DNA of 64,000 bases from Acridotheres tristis. Lineage: Eukaryota > Chordata > Aves > Passeriformes > Sturnidae. This document shows, piece after piece, positions 25,236 to 36,805 of this stretch (position 1 is its first letter; the number at the start of each line of letters is the position of its first letter). Position numbers and translations under genes: made by a program. The notes beneath the pieces are model-generated. The model was not told the origin of the DNA and did no database searches. It saw only the letters and a program-made list of their open reading frames with translations. The stretch is from positions 5,841,001-5,905,000 of the forward strand of contig CM072908.1 in assembly GCA_037013685.1 (NCBI GenBank). Direction: 5' to 3'.

Positions 25236-28200
25236 AGGATTGTCCTTGGATGGGGCCAGAGTGCAGTGCCAGCTTTGAGGGGTCTTGGCATCATGTGGGA
25301 ACATGACACAGCAGGGAACGAGGCAGAAGCAACAAGAGAACCCTGCAAAAGGGAGGAGAGCGTGTCCAGAGTGGCAGCTGCAAGGCCAAGGAAGGATTGT
25401 ATCCTGTCCCTGCTGCCTCTGGGAGGGTTTGGACCAGGACTGCCAGTCCTGATGGTGGAGGCAATGGCATTTCCCCGTGTTTCTGAGCATTCCCCTCTTT
25501 TGGCTTAGAGCTACTGCTACTGCTGATGGCTCATGGATACAGCACTCGCCCATTGCCACCCTCAGGTGGAGGACACGCAGGTGGGAACCCCTGCAGCACA
25601 TCCCTGCTGCTCCCATTGTCCCCTGATGCCCAGAGCTGGGGCCAGTTGCCGTCTCAGCTCGTGTGACAGCGCTGCCAAGGCTCCCTGGTGGGGATCCAGC
25701 TCTCAGAGTCAGCCTCTGCTCTGAAAGCCTCTGTGAAATCACTCCGACGTTAGGCACTTCCTAATAAAGCTGTCACAGACACCCCCATTATCTCCCGGCT
25801 CAGCCCCCTGCCCTCTGTTTAACCAGATAATCTGCTTTTTAAAAATACCTTTTCCTCTGGCTCAGTGGAAGCTCAGGTCTGTCCCAGTTCCTTGTCACCG
25901 AGGCGCATTGAGGAATTATCAGCACGCAGAGCTTTTTTTTTTTTTTCCCTTTGTCATTGTGTGATACTGAAAAGTCTATTTTGTGGCTAATTATGCTGGC
26001 ATCTGCGTGCCTCCCTCGGCGTGCATCTGAGCCTGTCCCTGCTGCAGAGGAACAGCCTGTGCGGGGAGGCTTCTCTTCCATTAGACATGCAGAGATCAGA
26101 CCTGAAATTTGTCCCAGCCCTGTGCACAATGCTGATGCTCCGGTACTTACGCATCCTTTTGTTCTCGACCCTGGGAAATTCCCATTTCTCTCCCGCAGCC
26201 CGGGGGATGAGCGGGTTTTCTTCCCAGCAGCAAGGTCTTCCACCAGACGGTGGCCGTGGGATGTGTCAGGATTTCAGAACGTCCTGGGATCGGGCTGCAA
26301 ATGTCACTGCGGCACCGTGGTCATCCTGTCCTTTCTGCCAGCCTGGCCTTGTCCCCATGGCCCTACAGGAACCAGTGCCCAGGTGGCCTTGGGACTCTGG
26401 GCAGAGCCCACTCCAGTCACCCAGGGTCTCAAACTGGGACCCAAGTGGGGCAGTGCTACTGGGGATGTCCCTGCAGATGTCACTCACCCCAAGGACCGTG
26501 GTGTGAATCTGTTCCCCTTCCTCACTGTGCCCAGCCCAGGTAACCTGCCCATGGTGATTGTAGGCATTGGGGACAGCCGGGGACAAACAGCACAAAGGTT
26601 GTTCCCACCTTGTGGAGGAGCACTGGGCTCTCTGGCCAGCTGGGAAGTGCCAGGACGCTCCCCACTGTAAGCTCTGCCCTTCAGAAAGGCAGCCCAGCCA
26701 GCGCAGGGGCAGGGCAGCATCTCCCTGGGCTGTCCTCAGGGCTGGCACTTCCCCCCTGTGCTGGTCCTTGGGGGTGGCCTTTCCTTACATTGGCTCTACA
26801 GGAAATGGGCAGGGTGGAAAGGCTTCACCTGTGCTTTCAGTCCTGAATTTTGCTGAGAGTAGGGGAGTGGCAAGAGAAGCCACCCTGAGCCACTCCATTC
26901 CAGGCTCTGCTGGTGGTGCTGGTCAGGACTGGTGTGACACTGGGAATCACACACAAAAGCCACTTGGCCATGAATGGGCAGGCTGCAGAGCCCAGCTGCC
27001 ATTGCCAACGCTTTGGTCAGCCACTGGGGAACTGGTGTAAAGCACTGCACGGTGCTCTGGGGGTCAGCAAAATGACACATCAGCCTGGAGAAGAGGCTGA
27101 TTTATATTCCAGGACTAAGGCTACCATCTCCTGGGAGGATGATGTCTCTAATCCTGCTCACTTTGCTGAGACAGAGCACCTGTAACACCCACAGCCCTCG
27201 CAGAGCTGGAGGCAGCTCCAGCTGTAATTACCCGAGTCCACAGCAATGTCTGGGGTTAAATTGCTGCTTTGGAGAGCTGCTGGAGCAACACTGCGGATTT
27301 GTGTCAGATAAGAAGTGTGACATTGTTTTGCAGAATAAAAAAGAGCCTTATCAGGGATGTACCAGCCCGAGTGTTTGTTCAGCTCTCTGAGCAGCTGACT
27401 CTGGGAGTGGCCAGGCTGGGGGGAGCTGGATGCTGGATCCCAGGTGCAGAGGTGCTGCCTGCACTGGGTGCCAGCACTGCTCTGTTGGGTGTAACAGAGA
27501 GGCTGAGCCAAGCACTGTGAGCCTGGCCTGGCCAGCTGCTGTTTGCAGTTCTCTGATGGCTGGGACAGGACCACACCACACATGGCCCACAGCTGGAAAT
27601 GCCTCCAAGCCACTGCATCCCTCTGAAGGGATGGCCATGGTGCCAAGCTGCTGATATCCAGGAGCAAACTGGTGAGGAATCATGGAGAGGTACATGGTGC
27701 ATCTTCCTGTAGCAGCATGAGAGGATGGAAAGAAGGAAATTAAAGAGAGCAGTGCAACAGCTGAGAGGAAGATCATCTGAAGCTGGGAACAAGACCCTCA
27801 GCTGTGTTTCCAATGCCCCTGCACGGAGACAGGGCCTGGGAACAGAGAACAATGAGCTCTCACCAGGGGATGGTATTGCTGCTAAAAGGGAGGAAATGAG
27901 TTTTTCCACATGCATTAAGGCAAGACAGCCAGTGTGAAGGCAGATGTTCCATGCACACAGAAATGCACCAGAACTGCTGCGTCCTCATGTCTCATCACAG
28001 TGGATACAGCAGAAAGTGAAATCATGAAAATGATAATGGGTGGAGAGCGATTTCCACATGAGAGGAGAAAGGAGCTATTTAGTTTGAGAAGGGATGAATG
28101 AAAGGGTGAGATGGATGGAATAATGAATGGGACAGGGGAGATGCATCCACCAGCCATCCTCAACAGAGCAAGAGGCACCTGGGGAGCTGAAAGGGCCCTT

Positions 28201-29871
28201 CTTGCAAATGGATGCAGGAAAGAGCTTCCTTCGTGTTCAAGTGATCTGTCTGTGGAGTCTGGGGCAGAAGGGTTCAAGTGACCCGTGGGATCCAAGGCAG
28301 CAGAGGACAGAGCTCCAGCTCATTTCTGCCTGCAGTGTCTCCATGTCTCTCTGCCTTCCCACCAGCACTGAGCAAGGCAGGATCTCTGCTCTGCTCTGCT
28401 CTGCTCTGCTCTGCTCTGCTCTGCTCTGTCTGCCTCCCCAAGGGGCAGAGAGGCCCAGCAGCTGCTCGTGTTGTGTTTCCCTCTGGTGTCACACCAAGCA
28501 GATTGTGGCTCTGGCCACTCACAGGTGCAAAGACTTTGGTGGTGACCACAGGGCCCTGGCACATTGCAGACAAGTCATCCAGGTGTGAAATGCAGCAGCT
28601 CCCAGCCAGTGCTGAGCACCAAACACCTTCTGAAATGGCTTTGTACTGCAGACACAGTGGGTACATCCATGGGGATTGGAGTGGCCATGTCCCAGCTGCA
28701 CATTCCCAGCCATGCTGCACCCCAAGGCAGTGAATGCAAGTTGGGGTGAGCTCAAAGAGCTGAGTCCTGGCCACTCAGTGCTTGTATGACTGGGCAAGGA
28801 GCTCTGGAAATTGGGAAATACTGTCTGAGATGGAGTTGGGTACTCCAGAGTGAAGGTGGTGGGTGAGGGGGAGTCGACCGTGGGAGAGCTGCATTGCACA
28901 GAGGCTCAGAGGTGCCTGTGATGTGGAAATTGATATTCAGAGGGTCCCTGTAGGATTTAGGACCAGTCAGGAGGGAGTTACCCACCCAGAGTGAATGGGG
29001 AAGGAAAGCAGCATTAATACTGTCTTTTGTCCCTTTTCTCCAATGAGCCTCCTGGGGCTTCCCATGGATGAGGAGTTGCTCTGTCCTGTCCCTGTGAGAG
29101 AGGAGCTGCCAGCTCCCTGTGCCCCCTCCCTGGGCTCTGCTGTGCCAGGCACACTGGGCACGCTGGAAGCTGGTGGAGGAGCCAGCCCTGTCCCTCTAAC
29201 CCTGCCCAGTGACAGCAGGAAGGTGATGCTGTGGACACTGACATGGTGCACGTTGCTCCCACTGAGCTGCATTAGGATCACTTCGGGAATTTTTCCTGGG
29301 TCTGCTGACCTGCCAGTCCAAAGGGCTCTGCTGCCACCGGGAGGTTCTTCCCACAGTGTCCCCTGCTGGGAACCACCTGTGTCCCACCTCACCCTGTTTG
29401 GGCCAGGTGGAGCAGGTGGGGAAGGAAAAGACCTCAGGGCTCTTCTCTGCACCTGCTTGGCATCCCTGAAGGTTTTCTGAGCCACACTCCACTAAGCAGC
29501 ACTGCCTTGTCTCACCTCTGTGCAGAGGATCTGCCCTGCCCCGTGGTCTGGCTGTGGTGGGGGTGCCAGGGCTGGGCACCAGCAGCCCCCAGCACCCAGG
29601 CACGATGCTGGCACAGAATTTGGAGTGAGCTGTGGAGAAGCCTGAGTGTTGCTGCCTTCAGAGCTCTGTCCTCCCAGGATGTGGTGGGTGGGTCAGAGTT
29701 CAGCTTTGCTGCCAGATCTGGAAATAGCACCTTTAAATCAACACCTGGGACCAGTCCAGGATGGTACTGGCTTCTTTTTCCCTTCCTTTTTTTCTTTTTT
29801 TCCTTTCTCTCCTTCAGCATTTCCCACAAAGCAAAACATCAGAAAAAGTCTCTGGAAGGGTTAAAAAATGT
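25236..29871. other. Unique noncoding sequence
   Basis: No coding gene is supported. A frame of about 225 codons from an ATG near 25993 begins with a short hydrophobic stretch but has no recognisable domain. It is an expected length for chance in GC-rich DNA. A poly-T run lies at 25932-25946. Confidence 0.45.
28383..28429. repeat. (CTCTG)n microsatellite
   Basis: CTCTG/GCTCT is repeated about nine times with no interruption. Confidence 0.97.
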
Positions 29872-29990
29872 GTAGATATGGTGCTTAGGGATATGGGATA
29901 GGTGGATCTGGTAGTGCTGGGTCAACAGCTGGACTTGATGATCTTAAAGGATTTCCTCAACCCCAGTGATTCTATTATTCTGTGACTGTA
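29872..29990 (+). mobile_element. CR1 LINE 3' end fragment
   Basis: It reads ACAGCTGGACTTGATGATCT, TAAAGGATTTCCTCAACCCC and AGTGATTCTATTATTCTGTG. This is the last ~120 bp of CR1 in sense orientation. Confidence 0.88.
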
Positions 29991-30896
29991 AGTTGGCTTT
30001 GGGGTGAACTGGGTGATTTTTGCTGTTTCAGCATGCAGGCTCATGGGTCTGAGGAGAAAGGATACATAGGCAGGGATGTGGCTGAGTTTTGAAAGCCCTG
30101 GACTTTGCAGATGCCTTGCAGAGGAAGGACAGCACACAGCCAGGAAGTTGCACACAGCAGTTGTTGCAAGGGGATTCATCACATCATCAGGGATCCATTG
30201 CACAATCGGGGATACTCTGCATTTCCAGCTCAGCCTGCAGCAGGTCACCTCCTTACCTGAGGGGATCTGTCACTGGTGACCCCCACATGCTCCTCTGGAT
30301 CCAGCAAAGCCTGGGGCTTAGCCAGTGTGCAGGACTCCTGCCAGCCTCCTGTCTGTAGGGTCGGTGGGGAGGCAGATCCCAATGTCCAGCACATCCCTGT
30401 GCTTTCCATCGGGAGTGCCTGCACTTCCCTGACAGGGTAATTGCAATATTGTCATGACATGTAGCAGATCAAAGACTTAGTGCAGGGGAGGTGGCAATGG
30501 TGGTAAGAATGACATGCAGTTTGCATTTAGAAAGCACTTAAAAGGCAATTATCCAGTGCTGGGAGCCCTGGCCAGAGAGTGTGGCTCATGTATTTTAATA
30601 TGGATTTCAAAGAGATGAAGATTGGTGCCCAGCAGGAGGCCTGGCAGTGCAGGCAGCTGTGTGCAGCTTGCTGCAGGCCAGGCTCCACTGCAGTGGCCTG
30701 GCAGGGAGCTGCAGGCACAGTCCTGCCCTGAGCTCTGCTCCTGGTGCTCTGCTGCAACCACGTATCCCTCCTCTTCCTCTCCTTGCACGACTGTCCTGAG
30801 GGTGAGCAGACAGGAGGTGAGGAGGAGGAGGAGGAGGAAGAGGAGGGAGTCTTGGCATTGACCCCAGGCATCACTCTTTGAACAGCTCCTAGTTCA

Positions 30897-30975
30897 TGGA
30901 CAGGGAGATAGGGCTGTCTGTGCAGGGCCAGGAGACTTCCATGATCCTTGTGGACCCCTCTCACCTCAGGATATT
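30897..30975 (+). mobile_element. CR1 LINE 3' terminus feeding into a microsatellite
   Basis: It reads GTCTGTGCAGGGCCAGGAGA, CATGATCCTTGTGGACCCCT and CACCTCAGGATATT, matching the 19400-19657 subfamily up to its tail. Where the ATTCTATG tail should follow, the sequence passes directly into the (CTATT)n array. Confidence 0.85.
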
Positions 30976-31424
30976 TTGTTCTATTCTATTCTATTCTATT
31001 CTATTCTATTCTATTCTATTCTATTCTATTCTATTCTATTCTATTCTATTCTATTCTATTCTATTCTATTCTATTCTATTCTATTCTATTCTATTCTGTT
31101 CTGTTCTGTTCTGTTCTGTTCTGTTCTGTTCTGTTCTGTTCTGTTCTGTCCTGTCCTGTCCTGTCCTGTCCTGTCCTGTCCTGTTCTGTTCTATTCTACT
31201 CCTACTCCACTCCACTCCACTCCACTCCATTCCATTCCATTCCATTCCATTCCATTCCATTCCATTCCATTCCATTCCATTCCATTCCATTCCATTCCAC
31301 TCCATTCCATTCCATTCCACTCCACTCCACTCCACTCCACTCCATTCCATTCCATTCCATTCCATTCCATTCCATTCCATTCCATTCCATTCCATTCCAT
31401 TCCATTCCATTCCATTCCATTCCA
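30976..31424. repeat. Compound pentanucleotide array (CTATT, CTGTT, CTGTC, TCCAC, TCCAT)
   Basis: Successive blocks are (CTATT)n about 30979-31095, (CTGTT)n to about 31145, (CTGTC)n to about 31180, a short mixed stretch, (TCCAC)n from about 31205, then long (TCCAT)n to 31424 with internal TCCAC patches. Because 5 is not a multiple of 3 and no unit holds a stop on the + strand, long open frames arise on both strands; these are artefacts. Confidence 0.97.
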
Positions 31425-31659
31425 GATGGGCTCTGGTTGCTACAGCCAGCTGCATCTATACTGGTTTTCTTGCCCTGGCACAGGGGTTCAGGGCCTCCCT
31501 TGTGCCAGCCACTGACCATGCTGCTGATGAGGAGGGTCTGTCTCAGCCTCTCCTGTTTGCTAATCCCAAAGCAGCTGCAGCTTTGATAAGCTGATCTTAT
31601 AAAAAGGAGTTTTTGCACAGGCAGACAGTGACAGAACATGGTGGGGGGACAGTTTTAAA

Positions 31660-31905
31660 CTAATTGAGGACTGTTTTAGATTGAGTGCTAGGAGGAAATT
31701 CCTCCCTGTGAGGGTAGTGAAGCCCCGGCACAGGGTGCCCAGAGAAGCTGTAACCACACTCCTGGCAGTGTCCCAGGCCAGGCTGGATGGGGCCTGGGGC
31801 AAGCTGGGACAGTGGAAGGTGTCCCTGGCCATGGCAGGGGGTGGAATGAGATGAGCTTTAAGGTCCTTTCCAACCCAAACCATTGTGGGATTCTCGGATC
31901 CCTCT
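31660..31905 (+). mobile_element. CR1 LINE 3' end fragment
   Basis: It includes GGCACAGGGTGCCCAGAGAA, GGGACAGTGGAAGGTGTCCC, GAGCTTTAAGGTCCTTTCCA and ACCCAAACCATTGTGGGATT. Sense orientation, tail reduced to one unit. Confidence 0.92.
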
Positions 31906-32120
31906 GCAATGAATCAGGTGCCTCCCATGCTCCTCTGTGATGCTCAGTCCTGCTGAGGGCTGCCCTGACTCAGCCTGAGTCCCTTGCTCCTTCCCAGCCC
32001 CTCATTCCTGCATCCCTGGACTGGGAGGGCAGTGCTCCTGCAGCTCCATTCCTGCCTGTGGGCATTGCTGATGGAAAAGAGAGACCACCCAGGACAGGCA
32101 GCTGGTTCCTTGTTTTCTAA

Positions 32121-33035
32121 TTAGAATCATAGAGTCATTTAGTTTTAGGTTGGAAAAGACCTTTAAGATGGTTGAGTATAACCATCAACCCAGCACCACC
32201 ATGTTTATCATTAAACCATATTCACAAGTGCCCCATCCACACATTATTTAACAATTCTAGGGACAGTGACTCCACTGCTGCCATGGCAGCCTGTTCCAAT
32301 ATCTGAACACCCTCTCAGCAGAGAAATTTTCCCTAAGATCCAATCTAAACCTCCCCTGAGGCCATTTAATCTTATTCTGTCACTCATTCCCTGGGAGCCC
32401 AATCCCCTCCTGGCTGTCCCCTCCTGTCAGGGAGCTGTGCAGAACCACAGGGTCCCCCCTGAGCCTCCTTTTCTCCAGGAGCTCCCTCAGCTGCTCCCGG
32501 TGCCCCAGACCCTTTCCCAGCTCCATTCCCTTCTCTGGACATGCTCCAGCCCCTCAATGTCTTTCCTGTCATGGGGAGCCCAGAACTGACCCAGGGTTGG
32601 AGGCAGGGCTCCCCAGTGCCCAGCACAGGGGACAGTCACTGCCTGGTCCTGCTTTGCCACCAGCCTCTTGCCCACCTGGGCACACTCTGGCTCATGTTCA
32701 GCACCCCCAGGTTCTTTTCTGCCCAGCAGCTTTCCAGACTTTTCTGCATACCTGGAGCACTGCCTGAGTTCAGGACCCGGCCCTTGGCTTTGTTGAACCT
32801 TGTGCAGTTGGCCTTGGCCCATCAATGCAGAGTGTCCTGATCCCTCTGCAGAGCCTTCCTGCCCTCCAGCTGATCCACACTCCCACCCAGCCTGTGGTGT
32901 TGGCTGTAAATTTATTGAGGGTGCACTCAGTCTCCTCATCCAACTCATTGGGGAGGATGTTGGACAGGACTGCACCCACTGAGCCCTGGGGAACACTTTG
33001 GGACAGCTGGGACCTCCCAACTGCACCAGGACTGC
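32121..33035 (-). mobile_element. Long CR1 LINE fragment reaching the end of ORF2
   Basis: This is the longest CR1 copy in the window, about 915 bp, on the minus strand. It begins AATCATAGAGTCATTTAGTT and GGTTGGAAAAGACCTTTAAG, passes through TCTGGACATGCTCCAGCCCC and TTGGCCTTGGCCCATCAATG, and ends near GAGCCCTGGGGAACAC. The distal part corresponds to the C-terminal part of the CR1 reverse-transcriptase reading frame. No intact frame remains. Confidence 0.9.
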
Positions 33036-33261
33036 TGGTAAAGGATGGAAGGGGGTTCAGTGAGCACTTCCCCCAGGTCCCTCAGATCCCATCTGACTCC
33101 ACAGACAGGTGTGAGTCTCTCTGGTGCAGTTTGCTGACCATTAACCCTTTCATTGTGGGGCACCATTCTGCTCCCTGGCCCTGCCTTCCAGCTCAGGGGG
33201 AACAGGCTTAGTCAGAGTAAACAGATTAAGCAGTAATGAATAAATTATCACTTGTAATTAT

Positions 33262-33540
33262 CATAGAACTCTAGAATGGTTTGGGTTGGGAATGGAAGGG
33301 ACCTAAAAGCCCATCCAGTTCCATCCCCTGCCATGGGCAGGGACACCTTCCACTATCCCAGGCTGCTCCAAGCCCCATCCAACCTGGCCTTAGACACTTG
33401 CAGGGATGGGGCAGCCACAGCTGCTCTGGGCAACCTGTGCCAGGGCCTCACCAGCCTCCCAGGGCAGGATTTCTTCACATTATCTAATCTAATCCTTCCT
33501 TCTTTCAGTTTGAACCCAGTTAAACTTCTTCATTGCTGGG
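33262..33540 (-). mobile_element. CR1 LINE 3' end fragment
   Basis: It starts ATCATAGAACTCTAGAATGG and TTTGGGTTGGGAATGGAAGG, then CCTGCCATGGGCAGGGACAC and GGGGCAGCCACAGCTGCTCT. Antisense CR1 3' end, lying about 225 bp from the neighbouring minus-strand copy. Confidence 0.92.
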
Positions 33541-33668
33541 TGGAGCAGCAAAGAGCACAAGGGATATCCCCTAACCCAAGCTGCAGACCTGTCACCTTCA
33601 GGGAGCTCCACCAAGGCTTCCCAGCTCCTGGGCTGCCCCAAGGGTGGGCAAACCCATCAGTGGGTGAG

Positions 33669-34282
33669 TGTTGGAACCCTGCAGCCTGGGAGTTTTGAAC
33701 TTTCTGTGCTGTCTGGCACTGACCCTCAAGAGAGCACTGCTTTTGACTTGAGGCCTTGGAGAAGGCTCCAAATTTGAGAGATGGAGTTAAAGTCATGGGT
33801 GTGTAGTTTGAATAGAAATGTGTAATATCACATGGGGAAGGGTTTGGAATTTGAGGTTTTTAGAATACAGGAATAGGTATAGGACAAGATGGAGGATTTT
33901 GAGTGGTGTCTCCTTTCTGTCTTCTTCCTTCTTCTTCATGATTTCAGGCAGTAGTTTTTTGTTGGACAGTTAGTGCTGCACTGCAGGTCACAGAGGTTTG
34001 GTTATTGGGTCAAAAGTATCAATAATATTGGTGTTAGTTCTTTATTGGACTGTTTGGCTTTAAAAGACCTTGTGACTAGCTCGATTCAGCTCCATTTTGC
34101 TCACTTTTAGCTGGTAGCTAGAGGTGTTGCAGAACTCTCTGTACTTTAGATAAGATTTAATAAACAACCAAATCTAAAAACGAGAAAAATTGTCTCCTTT
34201 GTGTTTTAATCCCGACTCTGAGTGAAGACAGAAGAAAATGAAGACAAGCCACTAATTAAGTGGTGCAATTAACCCAATTACA
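33669..34282 (+). mobile_element. Solo LTR of an endogenous retrovirus, type B copy 2, with target-site duplication
   Basis: A 614-bp block starts TGTTGGAACCCTG and ends CCAATTACA. It is flanked by the 6-bp direct repeat GGTGAG at 33663-33668 and 34283-34288. TG...CA ends plus a 6-bp duplication are typical of ERV2/ERVK-class insertions. TTTAATAAACAACC near 34157 is the likely polyadenylation signal. It aligns with 18174-18780 throughout. No internal viral genes are present, so it is a recombined solo LTR. Confidence 0.88.
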
Positions 34283-34885
34283 GGTGAGTGCTGAGCTGGA
34301 CTGCAGCACCTGTGTGTGAGGAGGCCAAGCACAGGGGCAGGGCAGGTGGGTGCAGGTGCCATCACACCACGGGTAGGTGTGGACTCCTCATCCCTCTGCA
34401 GGACCAGAACTTGTTTCTCACTGTGTTCAGGGATATCAGGATGTGGTGCCAGCATCATCCCAGCCGTGCTGCACTTGATGTGCTGCTGACAGCACTGGGG
34501 GCTGCTCCCAGCCCTGGGCCAGCAAGGGCAGGCTGGCACTCGCCCCAGGGTCTGTCCCCCGTGCCCCTCCATCAGCCCAGCCCGGGACTGCCTTTGACAG
34601 CTCTGTGCTGGGAATCTCTGACAGCAATTCCATGGGAATCAGCCATGGGGTCTCACTGTGGTGCTTGGAGCTCCTGTCCAGCAGCTCACCTGAGTCTGGG
34701 GCTGCTGAGAGCTCAGCTCAAGCTCAGCTCACATCAGCAGACCCCGAGCAAAGCCAGCCCACAGCGACCTGGTGTGCTGCTTCCTCCTGCCAGCATCACC
34801 TGCCAGCATCACCAGGGAGCTCTGCTCTCTGCAAACACTGCTCTGAGCTTTGCTCTGCTTTCCTGGGAAATCTGGGAGGTGCCTC

Positions 34886-35234
34886 TGTGGAGAGATCTCA
34901 CAGCTGGCCTGTGAGCCAGAGAGGGTTAATGAATAAGGTTTATTTCTGAAAGGTATTTTTGACCAAGGCCATTGGCACGGAGACTGAGAAGAAGGAGAAG
35001 AAGACAAGCAAGAAAAAACCTGTAGCTGGGAAAAGTAGTTTTAGAAAAGTTTTGTGAAAAACAGAGGTGGAGATGGTTTTACACCAATGAAGGTTATGTT
35101 GATCTATTGTAACCAATGAAAAAGGTGTAAACTTTGTAGAGGGTATAAAAGACAGCATGCTGCTGTAATAAACAGGTATTGGCCTTCTGAGATGTGGTGT
35201 GTCCTTTTGTGTCATGTGTGCCCCAACAGTGACA
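34886..35234 (+). mobile_element. Probable solo LTR, type C, with TATA box and polyadenylation signal
   Basis: The block starts TGTGGAGAG and ends CAGTGACA. Flanks are TGCCTC (34880-34885) and CGCCTC (35235-35240), a 6-bp repeat with one mismatch. It carries two CCAATGA boxes (35089 and 35113 regions), a TATA box TATAAAAG (35144-35151) and AATAAA (35167-35172), the order expected for a retroviral U3/R promoter and terminator. The exact ends are inferred from the imperfect repeat. Confidence 0.7.
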
Positions 35235-36253
35235 CGCCTCAAGGAGTCCCAGCAGCTCCTGTCCTTACTCCCCCCCTGTTGGAGCAGGGAATGCCTCTGT
35301 GGGAAGGTCAGTGGCTTTGTGCCAGAGCAGGACAGGTTGAAGATAACAAATTCTGATAATTCTGATTTCAAATCATAATTCTGACTCTAGTTTAATGCTG
35401 TTTGCTCTGTGTTGCTGATCCCATGCACAGGAGTACCTGCAGCAGTGCCCTCACACTGCCCTGGGATGGTAACTGGGACATCAGCTCTCCTGCAGGGGAG
35501 GAGATGTGGTCAGGGGATCCAGCAGAGCCTGCAGAAAGTTCCTGCTCTTTAACTTCACCCATTGATGTTGGAGACTTTTCCTTGGTGATGTGTGTGTCTT
35601 ATCCACATTCACCAAATTATTTAGACAGGAGAAATGTTCTCTGTTAAGTTTAGGTTTGTCTCCTCAGACGTGTCTACTGAGGAAATTGTCCCCTCTGTGG
35701 GAGACCCTGGTGCCAGACTGGAGCCCATTCTTTGGGACATCTGCCACTCTTGGATGTAAGTTGTCCTCATCTCCTCTCCTCTGCTGCATGGGAAGTACTC
35801 ACAGTGTCTTTGGGAGTGTATAAAATAATTATCCAACCCTATGGGGCAGGACAGGGCATTCCATGTAATGTGCATGTGGAAGAACTTGAGAGTTAGCCTG
35901 GCCAGGACATCTGCTGCCTGGGCTTTAAGGCAAGGCAGGACCTGGGGAATAAACCTGCAAACAAAGGAGAGAACAGGACCCAGGCCTTTATCTGCTGTGC
36001 AAAGGCAGTTCTGTCCTCCCTGTCCCCTTCTCTCCTCTTCAGTCATTTTATTTAATAACTCCTGGAGCAGCAGCCTTTTCTTCTGGGTAGAGGAAGAATA
36101 TGGCCTGGAAGTCTTCAGCCTTGATCATGTCATGGATGCTGTGCTGTGCAACACTGAGCTTCCCAGTCAAGCAGGGAGATAAGATTTTTACTTGGCTGGT
36201 TAGAGCCTGGTGCAGTTCACTCTCGTGTGCCTCAGCTCTAGAGGCAACAACTT
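35235..36253. other. Unique noncoding sequence between LTRs
   Basis: No gene or RNA is recognised. Confidence 0.45.
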
Positions 36254-36805
36254 TGTGCTGGTTTGAAAGCAAAACCAGTGAGAGACTGAAAGTCAGAAAA
36301 ACAATTTAATAGGAAAAAAGAGAAAAAAATAAAATACATGCAATAGTACAAAAGAAAACTACTGCCAGAGTCAGAATACAGCCTGACACCTGGGTGGTGG
36401 GAGCAGTCGAGGTGAAGGGATCTTGTTGAAGCAATGATCCTATAGAAAAGTCTGGTAGCTCTTGGCCTCTGGGATCCAGTGGGAAAAGGCTGCTCTGCTG
36501 TTCCAAATCTCCCCTTTGATCTGGGTAGGAAATGCTTGGCTCCTGCCCTGGCTGGAGCATCTCCCCATGGGATGATGGAATTTGATCAGCCCTGCCCTGG
36601 GACTGCATGGCCATGGACAGGAGAGATCTCCTGGAGGGAGGATGGGCTGTGGGGAAGATAAAGAACACTGCAACAGCTGGGTGAACAGCTGGAACATGAA
36701 CAGAGGATATCCCTACAGAGATCAGGATCACTGCCACACCTGGTTTTAACAGATGGTGATAGAATACACATTTCTGGGCACATCTTTACATTGTAACCTA
36801 GGATA
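36254..36805 (-). mobile_element. Solo LTR, type A relative with a different right half
   Basis: On the minus strand it begins at TATCCTAGGTTACAATG and ends TTCAAACCAGCACA, with ATTAAA as a likely polyadenylation signal. Its left half is identical to the type A LTRs over about 230 bp (36467-36700), yet its right half is a different sequence that aligns only patchily. Flanks AACTT and ATCTT could be a 5-bp duplication with one mismatch. Confidence 0.75.

Noticed and set aside
25993..26670. ATG frame of about 225 codons starting with a mildly hydrophobic segment
   Set aside because: No recognisable domain, no clear promoter, and one or two frames of this length are expected by chance in 64 kb of GC-rich DNA read in six frames.
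28262..28300. GGTTCAAGTGACCC as a tRNA T-arm
   Set aside because: No acceptor, D-arm or anticodon stem can be placed around it.
30896..31639. Long frames rich in Phe-Tyr-Ser-Ile-Leu or Met-Glu-Trp-Asn-Gly
   Set aside because: Translations of pentanucleotide microsatellites on either strand.
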